64,000 bases of DNA from JBGPGW01 sp046349515. GTDB taxonomy: Bacteria > Pseudomonadota > Alphaproteobacteria > CADEGL01. The notes under the pieces are model-generated. The model searched no databases. It saw only the letters and a list, made by a program, of their open reading frames with translations, and was not told the DNA's origin. The position numbers were made by a program, and so were the translations under genes. Below are positions 37,480-47,574 of this stretch, piece by piece. The stretch is from assembly GCA_046349515.1 (NCBI GenBank), contig JAXMCE010000007.1:154187-218186 (forward strand), written 5' to 3'. Numbering within the stretch: the stretch's first letter is position 1; each line of letters opens with the position of its first letter.

Positions 37480-38860
37480 CATCCTGATCGTCGACGACGA
37501 AGCGGACATCCGGTCGATCATCGCCGACATCTTGCGCGATGAGGGATACGGCACGCGCGAGGCCAGCGACGCGGATACGGCGCTCGAGGCCATCGCGCTC
37601 CGCAGGCCGAGCCTCCTCGTGCTCGACATCTGGCTCCAGGGCAGCCGCTTGGACGGCATCGCCATCCTCGACCAGGTGAAGCGCGAACACGCCGAGCTGC
37701 CGGTCATCATGATCAGCGGGCACGGCAACATCGAGACGGCGGTCTCGGCGATCCGCAAGGGCGCCTACGACTTCATCGAGAAGCCGTTCAAGACCGACCG
37801 GCTCCTGCTCCTCATCCAGCGCGCGATCGAGGCGGCGGAGCTCAGGCGCGAGAACGAGGAGCTGCGCTTCCGCACCGGCGGCGGCCACCAGCTGATCGGC
37901 GACTCCTCGGCCATGAACCAGATCCGCCAGGCCATCGAGCGCGTGGCGCCGACCTCGAGCCGCGTGCTGGTGAGCGGTCCGGCCGGCGTCGGCAAGGAGG
38001 TCGTGACCCGACTCATCCACGCGAAGTCGCGCCGCGCGCAGGGGCCGTTCGTTGTCCTCAACTGCGCGACGATGCAGCCCGAACGCATGGAGAGCGAGCT
38101 GTTCGGCGTCGAGGCGACGGCGCAGGCGCCCGGCAAGGTCGGCACCTTCGAGCGCGCGCACGGCGGGACGCTCCTTCTCGACGAAGTCGCCGACATGCCG
38201 CTCGAGACCCAGGGCAAGATCGTGCGGGTGCTCCAAGAGCAGAGCTTCGAGCGCGTCGGCGGACAGGTGCGCGTCGTCGTCGACGTGCGCGTGCTCGCGA
38301 CCACGAGCAAGGACCTCCGCGAGGAGATCGAGGGCGGGCGCTTCCGCGAGGATCTGTTCTACCGGTTGAACGTCGTGCCCATCCGCGTGCCGCAGCTGCG
38401 CGAGCGCCGCGACGACATCCCGGCCTTGGCGCGTCACTTCATGGAGCGCGCGGCCGAGATCGCCGGCATGCCGCGCCGCGAGCTCGGCGCCGATGCCATG
38501 GCGGCGCTCCAGGCCTATGACTGGCCGGGCAACGTCCGCCAGCTCCGCAACGTGATCGATTGGCTTCTCATCATGGCGCCGGGCGACGGCCGCGACACGA
38601 TCCGGGCCGAGATGCTGCCGCCGGAGATCGGCGCCATCGCGCCGCCCGTGCTCAACTGGAACAAGAGCGACCAGATCATGGCGCTCCCGCTTCGCGAGGC
38701 CCGCGAGATCTTCGAGCGCGAATACCTCATGGCCCAGGTCACGCGCTTCGGCGGCAACATCTCGCGCACGGCGAGCTTCGTCGGCATGGAACGCTCGGCG
38801 CTCCACCGGAAGCTCAAGAGCCTCGGAGTCAGCGGCACGGACAAGATGTCCGAGGCCTGA
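37469..38860 (+). CDS. ntrX: Nitrogen regulation response regulator NtrX
   Basis: Response regulator partnered with NtrY. 463 residues: receiver domain with Asp53 (LLVLDIWLQ), an AAA+ domain with Walker A GPAGVGKE and Walker B LLLDEVADMP, and a C-terminal Fis-type HTH (NISRTASFVGMERSALHRKL). Where NtrC has GAFTGA, this protein reads GVEATAQAPGK (about residue 213), so it should not activate sigma-54 polymerase; this loss is known for alphaproteobacterial NtrX, so the gene is intact, not decayed. Confidence 0.95.
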   Translation: MPHDILIVDDEADIRSIIADILRDEGYGTREASDADTALEAIALRRPSLLVLDIWLQGSRLDGIAILDQVKREHAELPVIMISGHGNIETAVSAIRKGAYDFIEKPFKTDRLLLLIQRAIEAAELRRENEELRFRTGGGHQLIGDSSAMNQIRQAIERVAPTSSRVLVSGPAGVGKEVVTRLIHAKSRRAQGPFVVLNCATMQPERMESELFGVEATAQAPGKVGTFERAHGGTLLLDEVADMPLETQGKIVRVLQEQSFERVGGQVRVVVDVRVLATTSKDLREEIEGGRFREDLFYRLNVVPIRVPQLRERRDDIPALARHFMERAAEIAGMPRRELGADAMAALQAYDWPGNVRQLRNVIDWLLIMAPGDGRDTIRAEMLPPEIGAIAPPVLNWNKSDQIMALPLREAREIFEREYLMAQVTRFGGNISRTASFVGMERSALHRKLKSLGVSGTDKMSEA

Positions 38861-38895
38861 GCGAGCCCACGCCTCATTCGACCATCGGAGATCCC

Positions 38896-39747
38896 ATGTC
38901 GCGCATCGCATACGTCAACGGCCGCTACGTGCCGCACCGGGAGGCCTCGGTGCATGTCGAGGATCGCGGCTATCAGTTCTCCGACGGCGTCTACGAGGTG
39001 ATCGCGGTCGAGGGCGGACGGCTCGTCGACGAGGCGGGGCATCTCGATCGGCTCGAGCGGTCACTCGGCGAGCTGCGCATCGCGCGGCCCATGGGGCGGC
39101 CCGCCTTGGGCCTCGTCATGCGCGAGGTCTTGCGGCGGAACCGCGTCGAGGACGGGATCATCTACATCCAGATGACGCGGGGCGTGGCGCCGCGCGACCA
39201 CGCCTTCCCCAAGGGCGCGCCCAAGACGGCCGTCGTCATGACCGCGCGCCGGAAGAAGGCGCAGGCCGCCGCCCTCGCCGAACGCGGGGCCAAGGTCATC
39301 ACCATTCCGGACATCCGTTGGGAGCGCTGCGACATCAAGGCGGTGGCGCTCCTGCCGAACGTGCTCGGCAAGCAGAAGGCCGTCGAGGCCGGCGCGTTCG
39401 AGGCCTGGCAGGTGGGCGAGGACGGCTTCATCACCGAGGGCACCTCGACCAATGCGTGGATCGTCACCGACAAGGGCGAGCTCGTGACGCGCCAGACGGG
39501 TCCCGAGATCCTCACCGGCGTCACGCGCCTGGCGGTGATGGCGCTTGCCGAGGAACGGCAGCTGAAGATCGTCGAACGCGCCTTCACGGTCGCGGAGGCC
39601 AAGGCCGCGCGCGAAGCCTTCCTCACCAGCACGACATCGGCCGTCCTGCCCGTGGTCGCGATCGACGGCACGGCCGTCGGCGACGGCAAGCCCGGGCCGC
39701 TGACCCGCGCGCTCCGCGAATACTATCTTGCCCATGCCGGCGCCTGA
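38896..39747 (+). CDS. dat: D-amino-acid aminotransferase (branched-chain aminotransferase fold)
   Basis: PLP fold type IV aminotransferase of 283 residues, probably exchanging amino groups between D-amino acids such as D-alanine and 2-oxo acids. Visible: AYVNGRYVPHREASVHVEDRG at the start, IYIQMTRGVAPRDHAFP, the Schiff-base Lys in DIKAVALLPNVLGKQKA (about residue 146), EGTSTNAWIV and LTSTTSAVLPV. GGAG lies upstream of the ATG. Branched-chain or 4-amino-4-deoxychorismate lyase activity are alternatives in the same fold. Occupies the interval between ntrX and hfq. Confidence 0.88.
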   Translation: MSRIAYVNGRYVPHREASVHVEDRGYQFSDGVYEVIAVEGGRLVDEAGHLDRLERSLGELRIARPMGRPALGLVMREVLRRNRVEDGIIYIQMTRGVAPRDHAFPKGAPKTAVVMTARRKKAQAAALAERGAKVITIPDIRWERCDIKAVALLPNVLGKQKAVEAGAFEAWQVGEDGFITEGTSTNAWIVTDKGELVTRQTGPEILTGVTRLAVMALAEERQLKIVERAFTVAEAKAAREAFLTSTTSAVLPVVAIDGTAVGDGKPGPLTRALREYYLAHAGA

Positions 39748-40411
39748 CCGGCGGGCTCCGGCCGAGCGGCCGCGCGCCATCCTCTTCGACTGGGACAACA
39801 CCCTCGTCGACAATTGGGCGGCGATCGGGGACGCGCTCAACGCGACGCTCACCGCCTTCGGGCACGCGCCTTGGACCGAGGCCGAGACGCGCGAGCGCGT
39901 GCGCCGCTCGATGCGCGATACCTTTCCCGCCATGTTCGGCGATCGCTGGGAGGAGGCGCGCGACATCTTCTACGCGCGGTTCACCGCCGGCCATCTCGAC
40001 ACCTTGAAGGCGCTGCCCGGTGCGGGCGAGCTCCTGGAGGCGCTCGAATCGACGGGCATCTATCTCGGCGTCGTCAGCAACAAGCACGGCGAGCTCCTGC
40101 GCCGGGAGGCCGCCCATCTCGGCTGGACCGGGCGGTTCCGGCGTCTCGTGGGCGCGGGCGACGCCGTGGCGGACAAGCCCGACGCGGCGCCGGTCGCGCT
40201 CGCCCTCGAGGGCAGCGGGATCGAGAGCCGCGGGAGGGTCTGGTTCGTCGGCGATGCGGGCATCGATCTCGTGTGTGCGAAGAACGCCGGCTGTATCGGG
40301 GTCCTGGTTGGGCCCGCGGACCTGAATGCCGTGGAATTCCAAGGGCTAGTGCCTGACTGGCATGTCCAGGGCCTGGCCCACTTCCACGCCCATGCGGGCG
40401 CCTGGCGGTAG
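39734..40411 (+). CDS. HAD-superfamily hydrolase, phosphoglycolate-phosphatase-like
   Basis: 225 residues. HAD motif I is LFDWDNTLVDN (nucleophile Asp and acid/base Asp, about residues 18-28), motif II VVSNKHG, motif III the Lys in ADKPDAAP, motif IV WFVGDAGIDLVCAKNAG; a four-helix cap lies between motifs I and II. The ATG at 39734 overlaps the aminotransferase gene by 14 bases; a TTG at 39728 is the alternative. Phosphoglycolate phosphatase is the nearest family, but substrate is not certain. Confidence 0.85.
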   Translation: MPAPDRRAPAERPRAILFDWDNTLVDNWAAIGDALNATLTAFGHAPWTEAETRERVRRSMRDTFPAMFGDRWEEARDIFYARFTAGHLDTLKALPGAGELLEALESTGIYLGVVSNKHGELLRREAAHLGWTGRFRRLVGAGDAVADKPDAAPVALALEGSGIESRGRVWFVGDAGIDLVCAKNAGCIGVLVGPADLNAVEFQGLVPDWHVQGLAHFHAHAGAWR

Positions 40412-40426
40412 ACTGGTATTGGAGCC

Positions 40427-40450
40427 CCGACCCTTTTATAAAAGGGTCGG
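40427..40450. repeat. Perfect 24-base palindrome upstream of hfq
   Basis: CCGACCCTTTTA at 40427-40438 is followed directly by its exact reverse complement to 40450. There is no loop and no T-run after it, so it looks more like a binding site for a dimeric protein, or a cruciform or processing site, than an intrinsic terminator. It lies 83-106 bases before the hfq start codon. Confidence 0.6.
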
Positions 40451-40532
40451 TCAAGGGCCGAGGACGGGCCGGGCGAGACGCCCGGGGAGGGACCCGCCTC
40501 AGGGCCAATAAAAGAAGAACGGAGGCATAACA

Positions 40533-40778
40533 ATGTCCTCAGATAAGAACCTCCAGGACGTCTTTCTCAACCATGTGCGCAAGAACAAGACGCCTGTCAC
40601 CGTGTTCTTGGTCAATGGGGTGAAGCTGCAGGGGGTCATCGGGGCATTCGACAATTTCTGCGTGCTGCTGCGTCGCGATCACCATTCGCAGCTCGTCTAC
40701 AAGCACGCGATCTCGACCGTCATGCCGGGCGCCCCGGTTCAACTGTTCGAGCCGGAAAAGGCCGAGGCCGAAGGCTGA
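40533..40778 (+). CDS. hfq: RNA chaperone Hfq
   Basis: Hexameric Sm-like protein that pairs small RNAs with mRNAs. 81 residues: Sm1 motif with QDVFLNHVRKNKTPVTVFLVNGVKLQGVI region and Sm2 with the KHAIST segment (the usual YKHA(I/V)S motif, about 56-62). The short C-terminal tail is typical of alphaproteobacteria. GGAGG at 40521-40525 is a strong ribosome-binding site. One base separates its stop from the hflX start codon. Confidence 0.98.
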   Translation: MSSDKNLQDVFLNHVRKNKTPVTVFLVNGVKLQGVIGAFDNFCVLLRRDHHSQLVYKHAISTVMPGAPVQLFEPEKAEAEG

Positions 40779-40779
40779 G

Positions 40780-42087
40780 TTGCGGACGGACGGCGAGGGG
40801 ACCCGGGAGGGCACGCGCGCGTTCGTCCTCGATCCCGTGCGCGACGGCACGGGCGAGGACAGGAGCGCCAGCGCGCGCCTCGAAGAGGCCGTGGGCCTCG
40901 CCAAGGCCATCGCGCTCGACATCGTCCACGCCGAGACGATCCGTGTCCGCGAGCCGCGCCCGGCGACGCTCTTCGGCAAGGGCACGGTCGAGCGCGTGGG
41001 CGGCCTCGTCGCCGATCTCGAAGCCGTGCTCGTCATCGTCGACGGGACGCTGACGCCCGTCCAGCAGCGCAATCTCGAGCGCGCCTGGTCGTGCAAGGTC
41101 ATCGACCGCACGGCCGTCATCCTCGAGATCTTCGGGGAGCGCGCGCGCACCCGCGAGGGGCGCCTCCAGGTCGAGCTCGCCCATCTCAGCTACCAGCGCA
41201 GCCGTCTCGTGCGGTCCTGGACCCATCTCGAGCGCCAGCGCGGCGGCTTCGGCTTCTTGGGCGGTCCCGGCGAATCGCAACTCGAGATCGACCGCCGCTT
41301 GATCGACGAGCGGATCGCGCGCTTGAAGGAGGATCTCGCGGGCGTCGCGCGGACGCGCACGCTCCACCGTCGCGCGCGCCGGCGCGTGCCTTACCCGATC
41401 GTGGCGCTCGTGGGCTACACGAACGCCGGCAAGTCGACGCTCTTCAACCGCCTGACCCGCGCGAAGGTCGCCGCGGTCGACATGCTGTTCGCGACGCTCG
41501 ATCCCACCATGCGGCGCGTCGACCTTCCCTCCGGGCGCCCGGCCATTCTCTCGGACACCGTCGGGTTCATCTCCGATCTGCCGACCGACCTCGTCGCCGC
41601 GTTCCACGCGACCCTCGAAGAGGTCGAGGAGGCGGACCTCATCGTCCATGTGCGCGATTGCGCGCACCCGGACAGCGAGGCGCAGAAGCGCGACGTCGAC
41701 CAGGTTCTCGATTCGCTCCGCCCCGGCCTCGACCGCGAGGGGGTGATGATCGAGGCGCTGAACAAGCTCGACCTCCTCTCGGAGGAGGAGCGCGAGGTCG
41801 TCCGCAACCTGTGCCAGCGCTCGAACGGCTTGAAGGTCGCGATCTCGGCGCTGACGGGCGAGGGGTGTCCGGCTCTCCTCGAGGGAATCGACCGCCGGAT
41901 CGAGGGCGAGCGCGACCTCTGCGAGTACCGGGTCCACCTGGCGGACGGCCGGGCCATCGCTTGGCTCTACCAGAACGGCGAGGTGCGCGAGCGGCGCGAC
42001 GAGGGCGAGTACGCCCACATCAAGGTCCGCCTGGCCGAGGCCGACCAGGCCCGGTTCGACCGCATCCGCGAACGCCGCCAGGGCTAG
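40780..42087 (+). CDS. hflX: GTPase HflX
   Basis: Ribosome-associated GTPase that splits stalled or heat-damaged ribosomes. 435 residues: N-terminal HflX domain with LFGKGTVERV and the GGFGFLGGPGESQLEIDRR signature (about 164-181), then the G domain with G1 GYTNAGKSTLFNRL (about 211-224), G3 DTVGFISDLP and G4 NKLDLL. Starts with TTG one base after the hfq stop, so translation is presumably coupled. hfq-hflX is a conserved pair. Confidence 0.96.
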   Translation: MRTDGEGTREGTRAFVLDPVRDGTGEDRSASARLEEAVGLAKAIALDIVHAETIRVREPRPATLFGKGTVERVGGLVADLEAVLVIVDGTLTPVQQRNLERAWSCKVIDRTAVILEIFGERARTREGRLQVELAHLSYQRSRLVRSWTHLERQRGGFGFLGGPGESQLEIDRRLIDERIARLKEDLAGVARTRTLHRRARRRVPYPIVALVGYTNAGKSTLFNRLTRAKVAAVDMLFATLDPTMRRVDLPSGRPAILSDTVGFISDLPTDLVAAFHATLEEVEEADLIVHVRDCAHPDSEAQKRDVDQVLDSLRPGLDREGVMIEALNKLDLLSEEEREVVRNLCQRSNGLKVAISALTGEGCPALLEGIDRRIEGERDLCEYRVHLADGRAIAWLYQNGEVRERRDEGEYAHIKVRLAEADQARFDRIRERRQG

Positions 42088-42142
42088 GGACTTCGTGGGT
42101 CTATTCCGCTGGCCCCGCAAAGGGTTGGGCCGCGACACCGGC

Positions 42143-42171
42143 TTGACAGGGCGGAACACTCCCTCTACATA
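42143..42171 (+). promoter_or_regulatory. groESL promoter, TTGACA-N17-TACATA
   Basis: TTGACA at 42143-42148 and TACATA at 42166-42171 are spaced by 17 bases, a near-consensus sigma-70 type promoter. Transcription would start inside the CIRCE element that overlaps the -10 box. Confidence 0.75.
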
Positions 42172-42195
42172 GCACTCGTAACATCCGAGTGCTAA
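42169..42195 (+). promoter_or_regulatory. CIRCE element (HrcA operator)
   Basis: ATAGCACTC (42169-42177), nine bases, then GAGTGCTAA (42187-42195): the CIRCE inverted repeat with a single departure from TTAGCACTC-N9-GAGTGCTAA in the left arm. It overlaps the -10 hexamer of the promoter, so HrcA would block polymerase directly. The hrcA gene is not in this window. Confidence 0.93.
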
Positions 42196-42259
42196 CAACG
42201 CCGGGCGAGGGTCGAGGCCCTACCGGCGTCGTGTGCCAACCGTAACCGAAGGGGGAATC

Positions 42260-42547
42260 ATGAGTTTTCGGCCATTACACGATCGCGTGCTGGTCAAGCC
42301 GTTGGAGCAGGAAACCAAGACGGCGGGCGGGATCATCATTCCCGACACGGCCAAGGAAAAGCCGATGGAGGGCAAGGTCATCGCGGTCGGCCCCGGCGCG
42401 CGCGGCGAGGACGGCAAGCTTCAGAAGATGGACGTCAAGAAGGGCGACCGGATTCTCTACGGCAAGTGGTCGGGCACCGAGATCAAGGTCGGAGGCGAAG
42501 ACCTCCTGGTCATGAAGGAGTCCGACATCATGGGCATCATCGAGTAA
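42260..42547 (+). CDS. groES: Co-chaperonin GroES
   Basis: Lid of the GroEL folding chamber. 95 residues from the ATG at 42260, preceded by GGGGGA; an upstream in-frame reading to 42233 adds non-conserved residues. Family landmarks: FRPLHDRVLVKPLE at the N terminus, the mobile loop KTAGGIIIPDTAKEKP (about 20-35), and GDRILYGKWSGTEIKVGGEDLLVMKESDI. Controlled by the CIRCE site upstream and followed by groL after 14 bases. Confidence 0.98.
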   Translation: MSFRPLHDRVLVKPLEQETKTAGGIIIPDTAKEKPMEGKVIAVGPGARGEDGKLQKMDVKKGDRILYGKWSGTEIKVGGEDLLVMKESDIMGIIE

Positions 42548-42561
42548 GGAGCTGAGAAGCA

Positions 42562-44208
<1,647 letters not shown>

Positions 44209-44235
44209 TCCCGCCCCGCCACGGGACGATCGTCG

Positions 44236-44267
44236 AAAAGGGGCCGTGCCGCGCACGGCCCCTTTTT
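44236..44267 (+). terminator. Strong rho-independent terminator after groL
   Basis: AAAAGGGGCCGTGC (44236-44249) pairs perfectly with GCACGGCCCCTTTT (44253-44266) around a three-base loop, giving a 14-base stem that ends in a five-T run. It closes the groESL unit. Confidence 0.92.
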
Positions 44268-44365
44268 CCATGGGCGAATTGTGCTAAGACGCGCTGGATG
44301 CGTTGCGTTCACCCTTGCGAGTTCCCGGGTTTGGCGCCCGCGCCGCGCGCGGACGGGCTCGCGCC

Positions 44366-45166
44366 GTGACGCCCGACATCGCGCGCGTGGCGGCCATCCT
44401 GCGCGAGGCGGCGGCGGCCGAGGTCATGCCGCGTTTCCAGCGCCTGGCTGCCCACGAGGTGAGCGAGAAGAAGCCGGGCGACATCGTGACGGCGGCCGAC
44501 CTCGGGGTCGAGGCCATGCTGACCGCGCGCCTGCCGGCGCTCGTCACTGGCTCGCGGGTCGTGGGCGAGGAGGCCGTCCACGGCGATCCGAGCCTCATCG
44601 GCCACATCGCCGAGGCGGGTGCCGTCTGGATCGTCGATCCCATCGACGGCACGACCAATTTCTCCGAGGGCAAGCCGCTCTTCGCGGTCCAGCTGGCCTT
44701 CGTGCGGGACGGCGTCACGCGGGCGGCCTGGCTCTTGGATCCGGTGAGGGACATCATGGCGACGGCGGAGGATGGCGCCGGCGCGTGGATGGAGGGACAG
44801 CGCCTCGCGGCGGCTCGGCCGGCGCCGCTCGCCCAAATGACCGGCGCGCTCTATGCGGGACCGACGCGGCCGGGCGTGCATCCGGACTTCAAGCGCCGCG
44901 CCGAGGTCTATGGCGACGCGCGCTACCGGCGCTGCGTCGGGCAGGAGTACCTCTCGCTCGTGACGGGCGCCATCCACTTCGCCCTCTTCACGCGCCTCTT
45001 GCCCTGGGACCACGCGGCGGGCGTGCACATCGCGGAGGAGGCGGGGGCGTATGCGCGCCTTGTTGACGGCCGCGTCTACCGCCCGACCATCGCCGAGGGC
45101 TACATCCTCCTCGCTCCCGACGAGGCGAGCTGGCGCGAGCTCCGCGCCTGGTTCCTGGCGCCCTAG
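44366..45166 (+). CDS. Inositol monophosphatase family protein
   Basis: Mg-dependent phosphomonoesterase fold, 266 residues from GTG at 44366. The metal-binding motifs are present: GEEAVHGD (about 72-79), WIVDPIDGTTNFSEG (about 92-106) and the C-terminal PWDHAAGVHIAEEAGA with its Asp. Substrates in this family include inositol phosphate, histidinol phosphate and 3'-phosphoadenosine 5'-phosphate; none can be chosen here. An in-frame upstream start at 44303 is possible. Its last four bases overlap the end of the convergent dehalogenase gene. Confidence 0.88.
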   Translation: MTPDIARVAAILREAAAAEVMPRFQRLAAHEVSEKKPGDIVTAADLGVEAMLTARLPALVTGSRVVGEEAVHGDPSLIGHIAEAGAVWIVDPIDGTTNFSEGKPLFAVQLAFVRDGVTRAAWLLDPVRDIMATAEDGAGAWMEGQRLAAARPAPLAQMTGALYAGPTRPGVHPDFKRRAEVYGDARYRRCVGQEYLSLVTGAIHFALFTRLLPWDHAAGVHIAEEAGAYARLVDGRVYRPTIAEGYILLAPDEASWRELRAWFLAP

Positions 45167-45900
45167 CGGCCGCGCGCGTCCTGGAGCGCCTCCGCCTCGC
45201 GGGCATCCGCCATGGCGCCGAGCGTCTCGAAGCGGAAGTCGAGATGCGGCATGCGCGAGACCGCGACGGTGGCGCCAACGCCTTTCTTGCCGGCGCGGCG
45301 GTCGATCCAGGCGCTCTTCAAGCCGATCTCGTTCGCGGGCACGTGGTCGTGGAAAAGGCTCTGCGCGGTGTGAAGGATTCGTTCCTTGGGCACGCCGAGG
45401 GCCGCCACGCGTTCGATCAGCACCTCGAAGTTCCGGCGCGCGGGCTTGTAGGAGCCGATCTCCTCGGCCGTGAGGATGAGGTCGAAGGGATTGCCCAAAT
45501 GCGCGGCGCTCTTGGCGATACCGGCCTTGTTCACGTTCGAAAGGATGACGAGCTTGTAGTGGCGCTTCAGTCTCGCGAGCGCGTCGACCGAATCGGGGAA
45601 GGGGAGCCAGTCGCCGATGGAGGCGCCGAAGGCCTCCGCCTCGCTATCGTCCGCGGGCGCGCCGAGCGCGCGGGCGAAGTCACGGTGCGTATTCGCGAGA
45701 AGCGCCGGGTAGGACATGGTCGGATGCGCCGATTCCCAGTCGTGCTCGATCCGGTTGAACATCTCGAGCATCTCGTCGCCGGTCCGCTCGATCCCGTGCC
45801 GTCGCGCCCAGGGCTCGAGGCGCGCGCGCATGCCTGTCTCCCAGTCGATGAGCGTGCCGTAGCAGTCGAAGGTGAGAGCCCCGAAGTCGGACAAGCGCAT
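45163..45900 (-). CDS. Haloacid dehalogenase type II (HAD superfamily)
   Basis: 245 residues. Motif I is LTFDCYGTLIDWETG (nucleophile Asp about residue 10), the type II dehalogenase pattern; motif II VILSNVNK, motif III the Lys in EEIGSYKPARRNF, and the C-terminal region IGLKSAWIDRR. This group includes L-2-haloacid dehalogenases but also phosphatases of unknown substrate. Start ATG 45900. Its stop (TAG on the minus strand) and the stop of the convergent phosphatase gene share one CTAG sequence. Confidence 0.87.
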   Translation of the reverse strand: MRLSDFGALTFDCYGTLIDWETGMRARLEPWARRHGIERTGDEMLEMFNRIEHDWESAHPTMSYPALLANTHRDFARALGAPADDSEAEAFGASIGDWLPFPDSVDALARLKRHYKLVILSNVNKAGIAKSAAHLGNPFDLILTAEEIGSYKPARRNFEVLIERVAALGVPKERILHTAQSLFHDHVPANEIGLKSAWIDRRAGKKGVGATVAVSRMPHLDFRFETLGAMADAREAEALQDARGR

Positions 45901-46184
45901 GGCGGTCCTCCGGTCGTTCGTATGTGCGGACCGCGAGGCTAGCGGAGCGCGAGGCCCCGGTCTTGACCGGGGCTCCGCCGTCTTGGACCGAAGCTCACCC
46001 ACGATGGCGAATGGGACGATGGCGCTCCATCTGGCTTTGCGCAGATCCGGCTGTTCCCGCCGCGGCGTGGCTTCAATTTCTTGAATGGGTCTAAAGCGGT
46101 CATCCGCGCGGCCGACACCGCCGATCCAATGACGCAGAACTGGCCGCATGACATGCCCGCTCCCAAGGTCGACGGGGAGTGCTC

Positions 46185-47414
46185 CTATCGGACGCCCGCG
46201 CTCAGATAGGGAGGGGACTTTTTCCAGTTGATTCCATTGCGGCCATTTTCGCGGCCGTAAGCGAAAAGCGCGTCCATGTATCGCGTGTCGAAATCTGCAT
46301 TTGGATGATGCACAGAGAAGTCGCTCTCGATGTAGGTCAAATTGTAGTCCACGCCATCACGCTGCGTGATGAAATAAGTGCGAAAGAGGTCATTGATTCC
46401 GCTCACATAGATCATCGTCGAGATGGCGCGGCCGGCGATGCTCAACGTTTGCCGCTCGACACTTGCCCAGTCTTTGCCAAGCCGGCCATTGCGAATGATG
46501 TAGGCATGACGCTCGCGTTCCGAGCGCTTGCCGCTCTCCGACCCTTTCATCATTTCACCCACGGCGGGCGGATAGAGGAACAATTGCGCTATGGCGCCGC
46601 CGTCGACATGCATCTCTTGATAATGATGCCCCTCGACCTCGACATCGATCATGACCGGCGGAAACATGGCTGGAACTGCTGCGGACGCCAGCAAGAGCTT
46701 GTGCACGAGAGTGATGGCTCGAGGATCTTTGCTCTTGGCGATCGCGCCGATATTCCAGATCACGGGTCTGCGCGCGTCGAGATCGGTCGTGCCGATGAGC
46801 AGCAGGCGTCCTTTGTCGTATTCGCGGGCGATGTCGTCGAGCATATCTCTGTCGACGACCTTCGAAATTACGGAAAGCAAGGGGCTCGTATCCGACAATG
46901 CATCATCGAAGAATGCTGCTAGGACGCCACGCTCCTCGTAGACGTCCTTGACCGAGATCGATGTGTAGAGCTTTTGAAGTTTGGAGTCGTAGCCGGAACC
47001 GAGGAATGCGAATGGTGCGATCAGAGCGCCGGCGCTGACTCCGGTCACGACTTTGAATTCGGGACGCGTGCCGGTGTCGGACCACCCGACCAGCAGGCCG
47101 GCGCCGAATGCACCATCGTCGCCGCCGCCGGAAATGGCGAGGAAATAGGCGGGTGGCCATGCGCCGTTCGTCGCGCCCCTGGCCTCGCTCTCGCGTTCGA
47201 GCGCCCGGAGGCTCTCTTGGAACATTTCCGCATATTGTTCGTCCGCGTAATACCTGGCATCAGGTATACCGAGCGGTAGGGCTTTGGTCGTTAGGGTCTC
47301 AGGAACCGCATTGAGGCGTTGGGGAGTCGAGCAGGCTTGAAGCGCGATGGCAACAACAGCGATGGCAAGAATCCATCGGACCGATTGGATCGGATTTGAA
47401 GGAGGGGAGTCCAC
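46185..47414 (-). CDS. Patatin-like phospholipase lipoprotein
   Basis: 409 residues from GTG at 47414, chosen because AGGAG (complement of 47421-47425) lies six bases upstream. The N terminus is a lipoprotein signal: hydrophobic stretch at 13-24 and lipobox LQAC with Cys28. The patatin domain has the oxyanion hole GGGDDGAFGAG (about 96-106), nucleophile Ser127 in GVSAG and catalytic Asp271 in the DGG motif, so a Ser-Asp dyad lipase is intact. Probably attached to the outer or inner membrane on the periplasmic side. Base composition is more A/T-rich than the backbone. Acyl hydrolase activity is expected; the substrate is unknown. Confidence 0.88.
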   Translation of the reverse strand: MDSPPSNPIQSVRWILAIAVVAIALQACSTPQRLNAVPETLTTKALPLGIPDARYYADEQYAEMFQESLRALERESEARGATNGAWPPAYFLAISGGGDDGAFGAGLLVGWSDTGTRPEFKVVTGVSAGALIAPFAFLGSGYDSKLQKLYTSISVKDVYEERGVLAAFFDDALSDTSPLLSVISKVVDRDMLDDIAREYDKGRLLLIGTTDLDARRPVIWNIGAIAKSKDPRAITLVHKLLLASAAVPAMFPPVMIDVEVEGHHYQEMHVDGGAIAQLFLYPPAVGEMMKGSESGKRSERERHAYIIRNGRLGKDWASVERQTLSIAGRAISTMIYVSGINDLFRTYFITQRDGVDYNLTYIESDFSVHHPNADFDTRYMDALFAYGRENGRNGINWKKSPPYLSAGVR

Positions 47415-47574
47415 GATTAACTCCTGAAAACAAGGATCGGGTTGGAAGGGGAGCAACAGAATCGTCGTCGCGATCTGTGCTTATGAGTCGATCGGGCCGC
47501 TTCGCCTGGAGAAGACCAGCGAACCGTCGGAGAAGAACCCAATTGTTTGGGACGTGGCGTCACGGGCGAAGCCC

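Noticed and set aside
37469..38860. ntrX as a decaying pseudogene because GAFTGA is missing
   Set aside because: All other motifs are intact and the loss is a known feature of NtrX.
45901..46184. Possible small gene in the gap between the dehalogenase and patatin genes
   Set aside because: The minus-strand frame here merely extends the dehalogenase upstream with non-conserved residues; no start with ribosome-binding site and no recognisable product.
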